Positions 34,363 to 45,268 of a stretch of DNA of 64,000 bases are shown one piece after another. A program made the translations under genes and the position numbers. The stretch comes from Takakia lepidozioides. Its lineage: Eukaryota > Streptophyta > Takakiopsida > Takakiales > Takakiaceae. Within the stretch, counting starts at the first letter, position 1; every line of letters starts with the position of its first letter. The stretch lies in NCBI GenBank assembly GCA_030704615.1, contig CM060732.1:47285053-47349052 (forward strand). The letters run 5' to 3'. The notes below the pieces were generated by a model. It was not told the DNA's origin. It searched no databases and was given only the letters and a program-made list of their open reading frames with translations.

Positions 34363-35806
34363 ATGCAGGTTCCCAAGAATGTCGCTGCCTACAGCAAGGA
34401 GAAGGTGAGCAACATGGCCGCCTCGGCGGAGGAAAAGTGGGAGAAGGTGAAGGCCTCGACTGCTGAAAAGGTAAATGCTTTCCCTGCTCTGGGACGTAGA
34501 AAACTTGGAACTATCGGACACTGTCGACAGGTCCGAGGGTGGGAAGTCGAAATCAGTTACTCTAATATTGGTGGATTGGATCCGCACCAACAATGGCCAA
34601 CATATTTGAGCTGTGAAGTCTGTCAGTTGGGTCCGCTCTACTAAATCGTATGAACAACTTGAGTTCAGTACCTTTGTTGGCTAGGAGCTGCTGCCCTCTC
34701 TAGAAGAAAGATCTTAACGTATTGCGAGCATCAATTGATACTATTATTACGCGCTTTGATTTCTAGAAAAATAGTTTGCCGAGTCTCACAAAATGCTTTT
34801 TAGTTTTCACTGTTCAAGCTTCTGCTACATGAGATTTGTGGCTAGCCACCCTTGAACGACTGCAATTGCTAGACAGATTTAAACCCGAGTGACTAAATGA
34901 TACGTGTGCATTAATCAGGCGGACAAACAATATAAATGGGCTGGGAAGGACGGAGATGATAGCTAAAGGAACGAGGCGAAGACGAAACAAAACGAAGGAG
35001 GGGGAACGCAGGCCGACGCTTGCAAGGCAACAGAAGATCATTGACAACCGCAACGAAAGAATCCAGAAAAAGCAGGACATCAAGGATCGTAAAACTGCCG
35101 CTAAATCTGCTGCGAAGGGGGCACACATCAATGGTCACCAAAGCTGGGAGTAAGGATTCGATGGAGATCGATTCCCACCTGATCTTATTTTCTTCCCATA
35201 TATACCTGTAGTCGGCAGGGATTATTATAGGTGAATCCAAAGTGAGAAAAATTGTGCCTTATCATCCATTCTTGCACACCGAATTTTCCTACAGCTTTTC
35301 ACATTCAGCGTTGCTGACGAGCACTATGACGGATAATAGACGTGATATGTGCCTTTTGCACACTGAACGAGAGCATCTGACATTCACCATCTAATTGCGC
35401 TTTTGGATCAGGTCAAACCGCAGGCGCTCCAGGTATGGGAGTTAACGATCAAGCCCCTGAAGCTCCAGGACGTAGAGTTGGTGAAGTTCCCAACGCTCCG
35501 ACAGGCCCAGATACTCAAGCCCCTGAAGCTCCAGGAAGTGGAGTTGGTGGGGTTCCCAACGCTTCAACAGGCCAATATACTCAAGCTCCTGAAGCTCCAG
35601 GTGTGGGAGTTAATGCACAAGCTCCCAATGCTCCAGCAGGTACACCCCAAAATACTGGTGCAGCAAACGGGTTCAACCAAAACAACAGTGGGTATGACAG
35701 AGCTGGAATGAACAGTGGTGTGCAAGCTCCAAACTCCCAAGCTGATACTGGAATGAATGGCCAAGCTCAGGCTGGCCCTCCAGAAACTCTGCAAACAGCA
35801 GCATAA
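34363..35806 (+). pseudogene. LEA_1-type paralogue, probably frameshifted, with a PEAPG repeat tail
   Basis: Exon 1 (34363-34470, 36 codons, same length as in the LEA gene at 23130) encodes VPKNVAAYSKEKVSNMAASA and EEKWEKVKASTAEK, then GTAAAT. The intron ends ATTAATCAG at 34918. Phase 0 gives ADKQYKWAGKDGDD then a stop, but the neighbouring frame stays open and LEA-like to 35153 (ARQQKIIDNRNERIQKKQDI, KTAAKSAAKGAHINGHQ). A one-base indel just after 34919 would explain this. Exon 3 (about 35412-35806) encodes a tail with three QAPEAPG repeats and ends PPETLQTAA; its phase does not match exon 2 simply. Either the gene is damaged or the assembly has small errors here. If real, it would be a LEA protein with a longer disordered tail than its neighbour. 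Confidence 0.6.
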
Positions 35807-36426
35807 ACATGACTGGCAATGTTGGAGCTGGATATTACAGATCAACTTCCCAGAGTAGTGTTTGCAAAGAATATATAATGTACAATAGAAGCCCAGGCTG
35901 TGCTGAGTTAGATAGTTGAACCCTGATTCTTGATGCTTGTATAATATCTTATGTAGTGAGGCTGGATTGTGGTATTTGGTTGTCTCTGGGTAAGTTACTC
36001 TTTTGTGAGGGACTGGGTCCCCTTTGTAAACCTTCATGGCTCTTTTGCAAGGTTGTTTTTTCCTTGCGGATTTAATTCATTCAAGAGCTTCTATCCCTTT
36101 TCTAAAAATAAGAAAAAGACAAACTTGTCTATATTGCTGCTATGTATGTCACATGTCCATCGATATGGAAGTAAAGCATTCCACCGGGAGGCCGTCCAAC
36201 CCAGGCGATTTAGGGAGGCTAGAGCTTCAGTAAAGCAATCTATCCAAGTGCAAACCTGTATAGCTTTATAAAAAGACCCAAGTTGGTGACTGTACAAAAT
36301 GGGTAAAACTATCCCAAAGGGAAGAAGCAAAATCTCATAGAGCTAGATGTAACGATAAAGAGAAGTCAAACTGTTGTAGTATCACCTACTGCCTGAAGAA
36401 GGTTAGACAACAGGAAGGAGGGTGGG
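35807..36426. other. Intergenic, 3' of the LEA-like gene
   Basis: No gene is supported. The A-rich ttctaaaaataagaaaaaga near 36100 may be near the 3' tail of the minus-strand LINE to the right, though its strand is opposite to that expected for a poly(A) tail. Confidence 0.4.
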
Positions 36427-37810
36427 TCAGAAAGTGTCGGGAGGCGAGATGAAGCTGCCCTGCCCGATGCAAAATGGATAAAGCTGGAGCCTTTTGTAAA
36501 GCAATAGAGACTGGCTGTCTAAAAAAAGTTGTAAGAATAGAGACATATGGGCTTTCAAGGCTAGGGATTTGCTTTCAGTTGTGTGATGGGCACATGTACA
36601 AAGGAAGTCGTTGAACTGATGATGCAAGCAACTGAAGATCTCGACCGCCAAAGGGAGGAACGTGTCTCTGGGGTGACGTTCCCGATAGTCGCGCTCCTTC
36701 TCCTATGCGGCTACTAAAGCAGCAACTTCCTGTGATGAGGCTGTGCATGGAAGGAGATCTGCCCTAGTAGGATCAGTGATGACCACGTCCGCCAATGTAC
36801 GCAGCCCGTCTTGAGAGATAACAAGGTCAACGCGCCGTCGTGTGGAACGATGCTCGTGGGCTGGAAGTATGTGCATCTGCTTTCGAAGGACATGAATCCC
36901 TGCATCACGAGCAACCGCAGTACTGCATCGCGGACGACATCATGAGTTGCAGTGCGTTCTCCGCCGCAAGGGCGACAAAGAAGATGGATGCCAAGTGGGT
37001 CGATAGGATGGCGACAAACACACCGCTGTATTGTTCGAATGGTGGCAGACAAGCATGTGCTGGTATCGGGAGGAGGTCCCGTGCTGCATGAAGATGTTGC
37101 TAGAAGGGGAAAGAGCCATCGTCGATGTGGGCAACCACATCCACGAGGATAGGGCGTTGCTGACACAAAAACCAAGATGCCAAGGTTGGAGCAACTAGAG
37201 CCCAACTACCCAAGAAGGCAGCACTGGGCAGTTGCGATTGTGGATAATAAGCCCACTCCCCCATAAGAGATGGGGAGGGTAGCTTGACGATATGCCAAGG
37301 GACCCTCCTCACTATCAAATGCACCCGGGCCTAATAGACAACCAAAAATGCCCATAACAGTCGTATCAAAAGAAGACAGAAGCTCTAAAAACTGAGGACT
37401 TGGGGGGAAACCACTTAAGAAATAAGAAGGTTGGTGTAGAAAACATCTGGTGAGAATGCCATGGGCTAATTGCATATCCCTTAGTTTGGGAAGAAGCTCT
37501 ATATGGCTGGTATCCTGTAGCAAGGCGTCTTGAAGGAAAGATGTTGTGTAAGAGATAGTGCCAAGAGGAACACCTAACACTAGAACACTTTCAGATGGTG
37601 CTAGAAAGTCGATGGGGGCACAAAATCTGAAGGCAGACCAGAGGGTGACCAAATTGTGGACTTGCGGGGTTGAAGAGTGAGCCCTAGAGAGTGGAGTTGA
37701 TTAGCAAAGTGATGGAAAGCCAAGAGGATATCACTAGGAGGGCCAGTGATGTGTGTATCATCAGCAATAGAAATATACAGAATAAGAAGGCTTGGGCAGA
37801 AGAGCGAAGA
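36427..37810 (-). pseudogene. Non-LTR retrotransposon (LINE) C-terminal remnant
   Basis: Reading on the minus strand from 37810, a reverse transcriptase active-site box appears as SIADDTHITG (about 37758-37769). It is followed by LVLGVPLGTISYTTSF and DMQLAHGILTRCFLHQPSYF, the thumb-like part of LINE RTs, and a Cys/His segment (DPLGIHLLCRPCGGERTATHD). After a frame change come DGLRTLADVVITDPTRADLL and RDTFLPLAVEIFSCLHHQ, which I know as the end of plant-type LINE ORF2. At least two frameshifts and a stop break it. The 5' part is absent. Confidence 0.75.
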
Positions 37811-38159
37811 GCTCGGAAGTGTGCAAAGGCACTATATGTTTGTTAACTGAAGTTGAGTGTATTAAGATATTGATAAGTATGATCAAAACCATTTGCAAGC
37901 TCTATATATTCGCTGGACGTTAAGCAAACTTTACTTTATTCCCCTTTGTTTATGATGTCTTACCGTCTTTCCATGTAGTGTTAGTCACCTCATAGATTAG
38001 GTCTTCATAGCTTTCTTTATACTATATTTAGCTGACAAATAACCTTCTCATGAACAATAGATAATCTTGCCAAAAACATGAATTTGGCGAAGGGGCAGTA
38101 CCCCAACTAGCGACGACCAAAGGTCGGAAGCTAGTTTAGCGTAGAGTAGATATACGATG
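37811..38159. other. Intergenic
   Basis: No gene or clear repeat is seen. Confidence 0.5.
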
Positions 38160-38340
38160 CCATAGTGCCTCGTCATCATCGCCACATCATCACTGCCACA
38201 TCATCACCGCCACATCATTGTCACCACGTTTTGTAGCCACGTCATCGTCATGCGTCATCTCGCCACATCATCACTGCCACATCATCACCGCCACCTCATT
38301 GTCACCACGTTTTGTAGCCACGTCATCGTCATCGTCAAAT
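38160..38340. repeat. Two-copy tandem repeat with CCACATCATC subrepeats
   Basis: A unit of roughly 75-80 bp (cgccacatcatcactgccac to ttttgtagccacgtcatcgtcat) occurs twice in a row, and within each unit the short motif gccacatcatca is itself repeated. It directly precedes the PORR exon. Confidence 0.85.
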
Positions 38341-38382
38341 TTTTTTATCTGCCCGGACTGCCCAAAAGTAACTGTCTTGCAG

Positions 38383-38881
38383 CGTGGGAAATGATGCCCC
38401 GCGTGCTCGAGCGCAGAGGGTTTTACACACCGATCGCATCGCATATGGAGATAATGTACTCGTAAGGCATTCTCTGTTCGGTGCTCTAGGGCAGCTGGAA
38501 GGACCCATGGTGGAGAAGTTGCAGAAGCTGCTCATGATGTCAACGGGTAGGCGCATTCTGGTGGAGAATATTGGTTCCATACGGAGGGATTTGGGCCTGC
38601 CCGAGGACTTCAAGCTAAATCTGGTGAATCAGTATCCCCAGTACTTTCGTGTAGTCGACACTGAAGAAGGTGTTGCCCTAGAGATCACTGTGTGGGATCC
38701 AAAATTGGCTATTTGTGCTTTTCCAACTAAAGCTCTCATGGAGGTTCTTAGAAAACATTCAGATGGATTGGAAGAGTTTCGGGCGGTAGCTTACTTATCG
38801 CCGTATACCAGCAGCCAACGAAGGTGGGTAGCTGTTCAAGCCAAGAAGTATGCAGTGGTTGTGATCAACAAACACAGATAG
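38383..38881 (+). pseudogene. PORR-domain (plant organelle RNA recognition) fragment
   Basis: PORR proteins bind introns of organellar transcripts and help group II splicing in chloroplasts or mitochondria. This exon follows a plausible acceptor (actgtcttgcag) at 38382 and has no good ATG until 38507. It carries the core EKLQKLLMMSTGRRILVENI, RRDLGLPEDFKLNLVNQYPQ, YFRVVDTEEGVALEITVWDP and AYLSPYTSS. The family is normally 350-450 residues with a long C-terminal half that is lacking here. The frame ends after VVVINKHR, although a donor (AACGAAG|GTGGGT) may lead to another exon near 38955. The transit-peptide exon is not visible. A CACTA element begins 262 bp downstream, so the insertion may have cut the gene. 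Confidence 0.6.
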
Positions 38882-39142
38882 GGGTAAACAAGTTCACGGT
38901 GGACCTCAACAAGCCAAGTGTTTTCTAGGTTAGACTTCAAACCTTAAATTGCAGGCCCGTTCACTTCTCGCCGCCAGTGTCAGTTGATAGTAGCAAGGCT
39001 GAGGATGTATTCATGATTTATACACAGGCACGGATAGCTGAAGGACTAGGGATAGAGGTCTAGATTCATCCAAGAGGGCCGGATTTCGAACACAAGATTA
39101 CTTCTGATTCCATGTGGATCAATAGCTACAAGAAATCTGAGT
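38882..39142. other. Left flank of CACTA element 1
   Basis: Possibly a further PORR exon from about 38956 (after aaattgcag). A readable stretch, DVFMIYTQARIAEGLGIEV, ends at 39063. No firm call can be made. Confidence 0.3.
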
Positions 39143-40080
39143 CACTACAGCAAATGGGGGGGGTTTGCGACGCTAGCCGCGCCCCCACGCCGAGCGTGGC
39201 ACCGAGCGTGCGACGCCAACCCCGCGGAGCGTGTTTGCGACGCCGGCCGTCGCAGCCAAATCCCGCGGGACGCCACCTCGCGCCGGGCCAGACGGCGACG
39301 CCTGGCCGTCGCACGGGCAGATGAAGGGCAAAAGGCAGCCCTTCCGTGCGACGCCCAAGCGTCGCCCCCCAGCGAAGGCAAAAGGCAGCCCTTTCTGGCG
39401 ACGGCCGGTCGTCGCACGCCAAAAAAAAAAACCCTTTCTTGCCATTTTTTCATCGCAGCCTTTTCTTGCGACGCTAGGCCGTCGCATGGTGGCATGAAGG
39501 GCAAAAGGCCCTTGCGACGGCCGGGCGTCGCAAACTGCCCGGCTGCCCTATTCTTGCAAAACAAAAAAACAGGTCACAGTTTGCGACGGCTGGCCATCGC
39601 CGTTTCATTACAGCAAATGGGGGGGGTTTTACGACGCCAGCCGCGCCCCCACGCCCCACGCAGCGCCAAGCGTGCGACGCCAACCCCGCGGAGCGTAGTT
39701 GCGACGTCGGGCCGTTGTAGTCAAACCCCGCGGGAGTGAAACCTGTCGCCGGGGCCAAGCGGCGACGCCTGGCCGTCACACGGAGTGATGAAGGGAAAAT
39801 GGCAGCCCTTCTGTGCGACGCCCAAGCGTCGCCCCCCAGCGAAGGGCAGAAGGCAGCCCTTTCTGGCAACAGCCCGTCGTCGCATGCCAGAAAAAAAAAA
39901 AAAAAAAAACCATTTCTTGTCTTTTCTTTGATTGCAGCCTTTTCTTGCGACGCCCGGCCGTCGCATGGTGGCATGAAGGGCAAAAGGCCCCTGCGACGGC
40001 CGGGCGTCGCAAACTGCCCGGCTGCCCTATTCTTTCAAAACAAAAACACATGTCACATTTTGCGACGGCTGGCCATCGCC
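39143..40080. repeat. Duplicated terminal and subterminal block of CACTA element 1
   Basis: The first ~460 bp (39143-39605) is repeated directly from 39606, whose terminus reads CATTACAGCAAATGGGG instead of CACTACAG. Both contain the run of GCGACG/CGTCGC palindromes, A-tracts and the segment aactgcccggctgccctatt. A transposase could in principle use either terminus; the inner one has a C-to-T change in the CACTA core. Confidence 0.85.
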
Positions 40081-40365
40081 GTTTGCGACCCCCGGCCTCA
40101 TAAATCCATTCAAAAAACAGGTCGCAGTTGGTGACGGTTGGCCGTCGCCGTTTGCGACCCCCGGCTCATAAATCCAAGAAAACGCGTCGTAGTTTGCGAC
40201 GCGTGGGGGTCGCAGGCGGCGACGGGGTTAGGGCCATTGAGGGTTCTTAGTTTTTGTTTTTTCATATGGTACTGGGGTAGGGTGTTTGTTTTTCTTTATG
40301 GTTTAGCTTGTTGTTGTGGACCTTCTTGTAGATTGTGACATTCATTTTGACAATTCTCTTCATCG
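40081..40365. repeat. Subterminal region shared by both CACTA elements
   Basis: This matches 48907-49215 of element 2: tttgcgacccccggcctcat, then tagggtgtttgtttttcttt and tagcttgttgttgtggacct. It marks the edge between palindrome-rich termini and transposon genes. At 40361-40370 it is joined to TNP2 sequence that lies at 51630 in element 2. Confidence 0.85.
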
Positions 40366-42460
40366 ATGGCTCATAGGAAGAAATTTGCGGTAGTTGGGAT
40401 ACACCATCTTGTGAAGATGGCGGGAGCTATGTGCATCAAGATCATCGCCACAATGCAAGCATGCATGGTACCCTTTGGTGCTTAGCCCCGAGCAAACAGT
40501 TAGTCCTGTACTACACATCCCGCCACATTAGCAAAAACAAAAAGTTGTCATGTGCATGGCCCATAATGTCATCTACCCCACTACGGTGCACAAGACTGTC
40601 GCCACTACTTCAATCAATCCCAATCCTCATCCTCATCCAGCATTGACAAGTGAATGTACGCGGGTTGTTCATAGGGAACATAATATACCTAGATAATCAT
40701 GCATTGTCCAAAGCAAGATGTCTCTCATCTGAAAAGATTATCTGGCCATAGGGTCAAGTGAAGCATCCAATGCCGGGACCCCCTCCATAGCTCTTTAAGT
40801 TCAATAAGAGGCCGCAAGTATGTGTCCATGTTTGCCACATGTTTTTTCCCTTTGAGACATTCACATCATTGTTTCAATGCTCCACCAATATGCCATACGA
40901 GAGCGGATGTTGAGTCCCTCGGAGAGAATTTTTTGTGATGGCAACCCCGATGTCTTTGGCAATGTTGCAGGGCTCATCAATAGTTCCATTGGTGACTCCA
41001 GACGAACCAATGTAGTATGGGATGAGCGACATGATGGGGATAGGAGACTAGTGCCGGCAATATCCATTATACTACAAAATGAATTACACGTCTTATTCCA
41101 TGATTATGTCACTCATCAATCTTGCATCCGAATTGCGTCAAAGATCAGAAGTTTAATGTAAAGTCGAAGGCAATAATAAACATGAAATGAGTACACTCAC
41201 CTAGCACAATGGCAGCCAACATGATATGGCATTTTTTAATTGAAAGATACGGAGGGATGTTGTAATTCACCATAGTCACCGGCCAAATGGAATGACTACA
41301 TGACTGGACAGAGAATGGGTTGACCCCATCCGAGGAGAAGACGAGGTGGACATGTCGTGGGTCCTCCAAGAGAAAATGCCACATCTCTTCAATATGCCTC
41401 CATGCTTGTGAATCTTGTGGCCCGCACACCTTTCTCGGGGGGCTCCGATGTGAGGCGTGTCATCTCATGAGTCTGGCCAATTCGGGGCTTTGGTACTTTG
41501 CCCTCAATCGCGGGATGATCGGAAAGTAATGCATTTTCTAGGATGAAATACCCTACGCCCCCCACATGTAATCATCCCATTAGCACACATAATACAACAC
41601 CCTTATGTCTTTCCATTTATGCAGCCTCTCCCTCATTTGGGTGTGAATGGTCAAAACCAAACGTCGCTCTTTCCACTCCTCACTCACTCCTTCCAAAACC
41701 ACAATCAGATCTTGCATGAGTACTACTCTCTAATAATCTCCATGTGAGGGGGAATGATGCTTATACCTTGCGTGGTACTTTTTTCCCTTGGACGTCATCC
41801 TGATATCGGTCTTTCTTGCACTTTGGGTACTTGGTGAGATGCAAATCCTGTCCGTAGTATAAGATTTTATCACATGGATATGCATGAAAAATCTTATAGC
41901 CCGTCCCCATAGAGTCCAAGACTTCGCGCGCCTCTTTCCGCAACCGTGGCATCTTGGGTTTCAAGTGTGGAGCAAGGATATAGTCTGCAATAGTTCGCAT
42001 TATGACAGACATCCCAACATTACTTATGCCAAATCGAATTTGAAGATTGAGCAAAAGTAAGATTGTTGAAAGTCGACTCGCTTTCTCCCTTTCGTACAAG
42101 GGAGTTCTCGCCTCCCTCTCCATGTCATTTGAGGGGGCCATTTCAGGATCATCGATTGGCCGGGTTCCCTCTTCATGGGATGCATCAACGCCCACATGAT
42201 GCATTAAGAGATCCTCCATGGCTTGCACATCCTCCTAGTTAATTCCATGCTCATTGTTGTTGTCACTGTCACTATCACTGTCGTCGTCGTCATCGTCCGG
42301 TACTATGGGGGCGGCGTCTCGCCCACGGCTCCCGCCTGATGTACTTGGGTTGTTTTGAGATGGGGTGCCAAGAGAAAAGACCGGGAAGGGGTGGACAAAG
42401 TCCTGATACGAACAAATGAAAATAGGGACATATATTATAATGTGTCCTTGCAACCATACA
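40366..42460 (-). pseudogene. TNP2-type CACTA transposase, 3'-truncated (element 1)
   Basis: Read on the minus strand, the N-terminal acidic region (PDDDDDDSDSDSDNN) ends in TAG near 42238. Then follow MHHVGVDASHEEG, YKIFHAYPCDKILYYG and KYPKCKKDRYQ (a Cys-rich domain), a DDE-core exon (RHIEEMWHFLLEDPRHVHL, FSSDGVNPFSVQSC, PPYLSIKKCHIML) and NMDTYLRPLIELKELW. The gene then stops at a deletion joint near 40366, so the DUF4218 and C-terminal parts present in element 2 are missing. A TGA occurs where a Trp is expected (LARLMR then HA, near 41467). The copy cannot make transposase. Confidence 0.88.
40893..41066 (+). pseudogene. SET-domain-like fragment inside a TNP2 intron (opposite strand)
   Basis: About 170 bp are present here and absent from the same position of element 2 (52165). 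On the plus strand they read LSPSERIFCDGNPDVFGNVA, then GLINSSIGDSRRTNVVWDE, closely similar to the minus-strand SET ORF of element 2 (DIFGNVAGLVNSS, RRTNVV). The block lies within an intron of the antisense TNP2. It could be an insertion of SET-gene sequence, perhaps as filler at a break, or an original sequence lost from element 2. Confidence 0.7.
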
Positions 42461-42849
42461 CTTCATTATAAGCGAAATGCAAACAACAACCTTCAATGTG
42501 TGTGTGCATCAAATATGTCATTCAATAATTACATGTATGTGCGCAACCAACGTACACGCATGCAAAGTTTCAAACCCAAACAAAATCATTTGCCCCCCCA
42601 ATGACGCATTCACCCTATCAACCAATTTTTGTTTATTAATGAGAAAGAAAATCCTCTCATGCCATTGCACCCAACAAACGGATGTGGCTCAAGCTTCATT
42701 TTTCCTACATGTGCTTAAATATGTGTGCAACACCTGTACAAAGATCCAGCAGAAAAATAAAAAAATTTACCTCCCCAACGACGCACTCACCCTTGCACCA
42801 ATTATGAATTATATCGAATTTAAATGAATTTAAAATAAATATTTGCATT

Positions 42850-43660
42850 TACCACTGTGCAAAGCAAGGAAGCCAGTCTTCAGATTGTTGAATTTCATCA
42901 CCCATGGTTACATTGTATATCTGCAGATCTTACTAAATGATATGTAAACATGGAATACAATCAGAAGATATTGATTATGTTCCATAATCTGGCTTCAGCC
43001 AAGTATAGCGAGTGTATATTCTAGCAAAATGTTTACCATATCACCAAGCATTTATGGAGGTATAGAGAGATATACAGGGCCTATACTAGCTTAAGCCCTG
43101 ATGTCTTAAAATCCCTCTAAACATATTGTCTGAGTTCAAAAAGATCTTTCGGGTTACTGTGCTGCTTGGTACATGCCATAGCAGTAAAGCCAGTCTACCC
43201 TAGAGCCCGTTTTAGGTTTTGGGGTAATCTGTATCTGCTTCAGCAGGGTACTTGCAAGGTCACAAACAAGTAAAGAAGGACTGGAAATCAAATGGCCTGC
43301 ATCAGTCATCATACATGGCCTAAAAACAAGAGATTGGTGTTCCCTATGTCATCTTACTTGGCTGCCCGATACCCTTCCCAGCATCTTACCAGTACTATAA
43401 ACCGAAAATAAAAGCTCAGGCTGGGCTGTAAACAGCAAATCCAGCACCATCATGTAATGTAGCAGAAATCAAAGGCAAGAGTCATTAATAGAACGTAAGT
43501 GTTCTAATAAAGCTCATCTAATGCATTGATGCTCAACAGAAAGAGCTGGAAGCATAGCCAGAAAAGATCAAGATAAGGGGGTAGATTTGAATCAGCTCCA
43601 TGAAGAAACAGCTTGAGTCGACTTCACTTCATCTTGCTAGGTTTCAATCAATTGCAAGCT
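42850..43660. other. Start of foreign DNA within CACTA element 1
   Basis: Similarity to element 2 ends at about 42850 (53950 in element 2). Beyond it no gene is recognisable until 45269. Confidence 0.5.
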
Positions 43661-44600
43661 TCATGAATCATATTAAGTGAGGGCCCTCATCCGGTCCCAT
43701 CACATGCAATCAAAAAACAATGAAGTTAGTGAAGATGTGGAACCCCAGGTGAATATCAGGCCTCGCGCTTGTTATCGCTATACAACATGCGTTCAAAAGC
43801 AAGAAGAGATAAAGATTATCCACAACCTTAAGGGTTTGTGGAAGAGGATTCAACATAGCTCCAAGAACTCGGCAATCGACAGCACAAACAAGCAACGGTT
43901 TGCTGATTTCTACGAGCATTTTATCAGGTGAAGAGACTTCCTGAAAGTTTGAGAGCGGCGCTGGATCTTAATGACCATTGAACGGATCGACAAACAATCA
44001 CTGCTTAGGGTAGATTGTCCGCCAAGGGAAGAGACAACCTCATTGAGGGAATTGAAGCTCTGCCGCCATTGCATACCCCAAGGGGAATCGAAAAGTACTG
44101 GAATCTTGCCAGAGCACTTGCAGGCTGCCATAAAGCTTCTCCATAGCCATCAAATTCACAAGCTTCGTGTTTAAATGAATTCACTAACACCATCGCTCAG
44201 CTCCAGCAGAATCAAAACGCACGCGTATCGTGCAGAGTTTTAGGGCGGAGGAAGAGATAGGGCAAACCTTCGCGATTTCATCCAAATTAGATGAAAAACA
44301 GGTAATGAGATGTAAAAAACTTCCCTGATTTCATCATGATGTCATCTAGTAGGGATGACATCCAAAATAGGGTCTGGCTTTCATTAGGGTTAGTTCTCAT
44401 GACCAAAATCATCCAAAGAACCCGGCTATCAGAGAATATTCTTTAATGGAATTCATCCATTTTCATGATTACATCCAGTATGGATGAGATTTAAAATATG
44501 GTTTAGACAGAAATAGTCCAAGCCTTCCTGGGTTTTGGAAAAAATACAAGCAAGTTCCTTGTATAGAGGGAGAGGGAGAGAGGGAGAGAGAGGGATCCCA
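43660..44600. repeat. Dispersed non-coding repeat family, copy 1
   Basis: A conserved head (aagtgagggccctcatccgg, then ttagtgaagatgtgg, ccaggtgaatatcaggc, ttgttatcgc) is followed after about 600 bp by an AT-rich zone full of TCATCCA/TGGATGA motifs and by a GAGGGAGA microsatellite (44565-44595). The same order occurs at 59270-60330 and 62820-63790. Copies are too diverged for fine borders by eye. Confidence 0.6.
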
Positions 44601-45268
44601 CCAGCCAGCCCCTGGTATGGCATTCCCTTATGGGATGAGTGTGGTATGCACTCACCCTGTAAGGGAGTGCATACCAGACCCAATCTCATAAAAGCTCTCC
44701 CTCTTCTTTGTAGTTTGTATCACTGGTTAAACAACCGAAGAGATAAAAAAACTACAATCCCATCTCCCTAGGTCAAGAAAAAAGTATGCTACATATGAAG
44801 AAGGTATACAGTCATATATATATATATATGAGTGTAGAACATACCTTTCAATTTATCAATGAGCTCTTGTAAAGGGAAGAATAGGCCAGGGAAGGAACCC
44901 TGCTCAAGGAAGCATGTCAAAATACGGGTTAGTTTCCTTGGTGGATCTATCTACTTAATGTGGTGGAAAACAAGCCAGAGTTACTAAGAACTAAGAATGG
45001 ATCCCCGTACGAGGGTTTGGAAGCGTGCTTCATGAATGTCCAGATTTCTGTACTAAACCCTGAATCCGGGGAATTTCAATTTCAGAAGTATGATAAGAGA
45101 AGACTCTTACCTTTCTCTTACACCCAATACATCCAGTTCCTCTCTAATAGACCCGTGAATCAATCCTACAATGTAGTGATTTCACAAGTTTTCCAATTCT
45201 GTACATTTCCAGCAGTGTTAATCTGACTTGGAAGGAATGTTGTTTGCTCATACACACCCTTGGGAAGA
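44601..45268. other. Non-coding, with a (TA)n microsatellite
   Basis: A tatatatatatatata tract lies at about 44814-44829. A 20 bp region near 44645-44675 contains near-inverted tgcactccc motifs. No gene is supported. Confidence 0.45.

Noticed and set aside
39145-40134. Many overlapping open frames in both strands of the CACTA ends
   Set aside because: The GC-rich palindromes lack stop codons by composition; the translated products are low-complexity Arg/Ala/Pro repeats of the DNA motif.
41064-41161. Extension of the plus-strand SET-like frame through QNELHVLFHDYV as the end of a SET domain
   Set aside because: This part also exists in element 2 (52165-52260) without the SET fragment and lies in a TNP2 intron, so the likeness to the SET end may be chance. 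I kept the fragment to the ~170 bp that differ.
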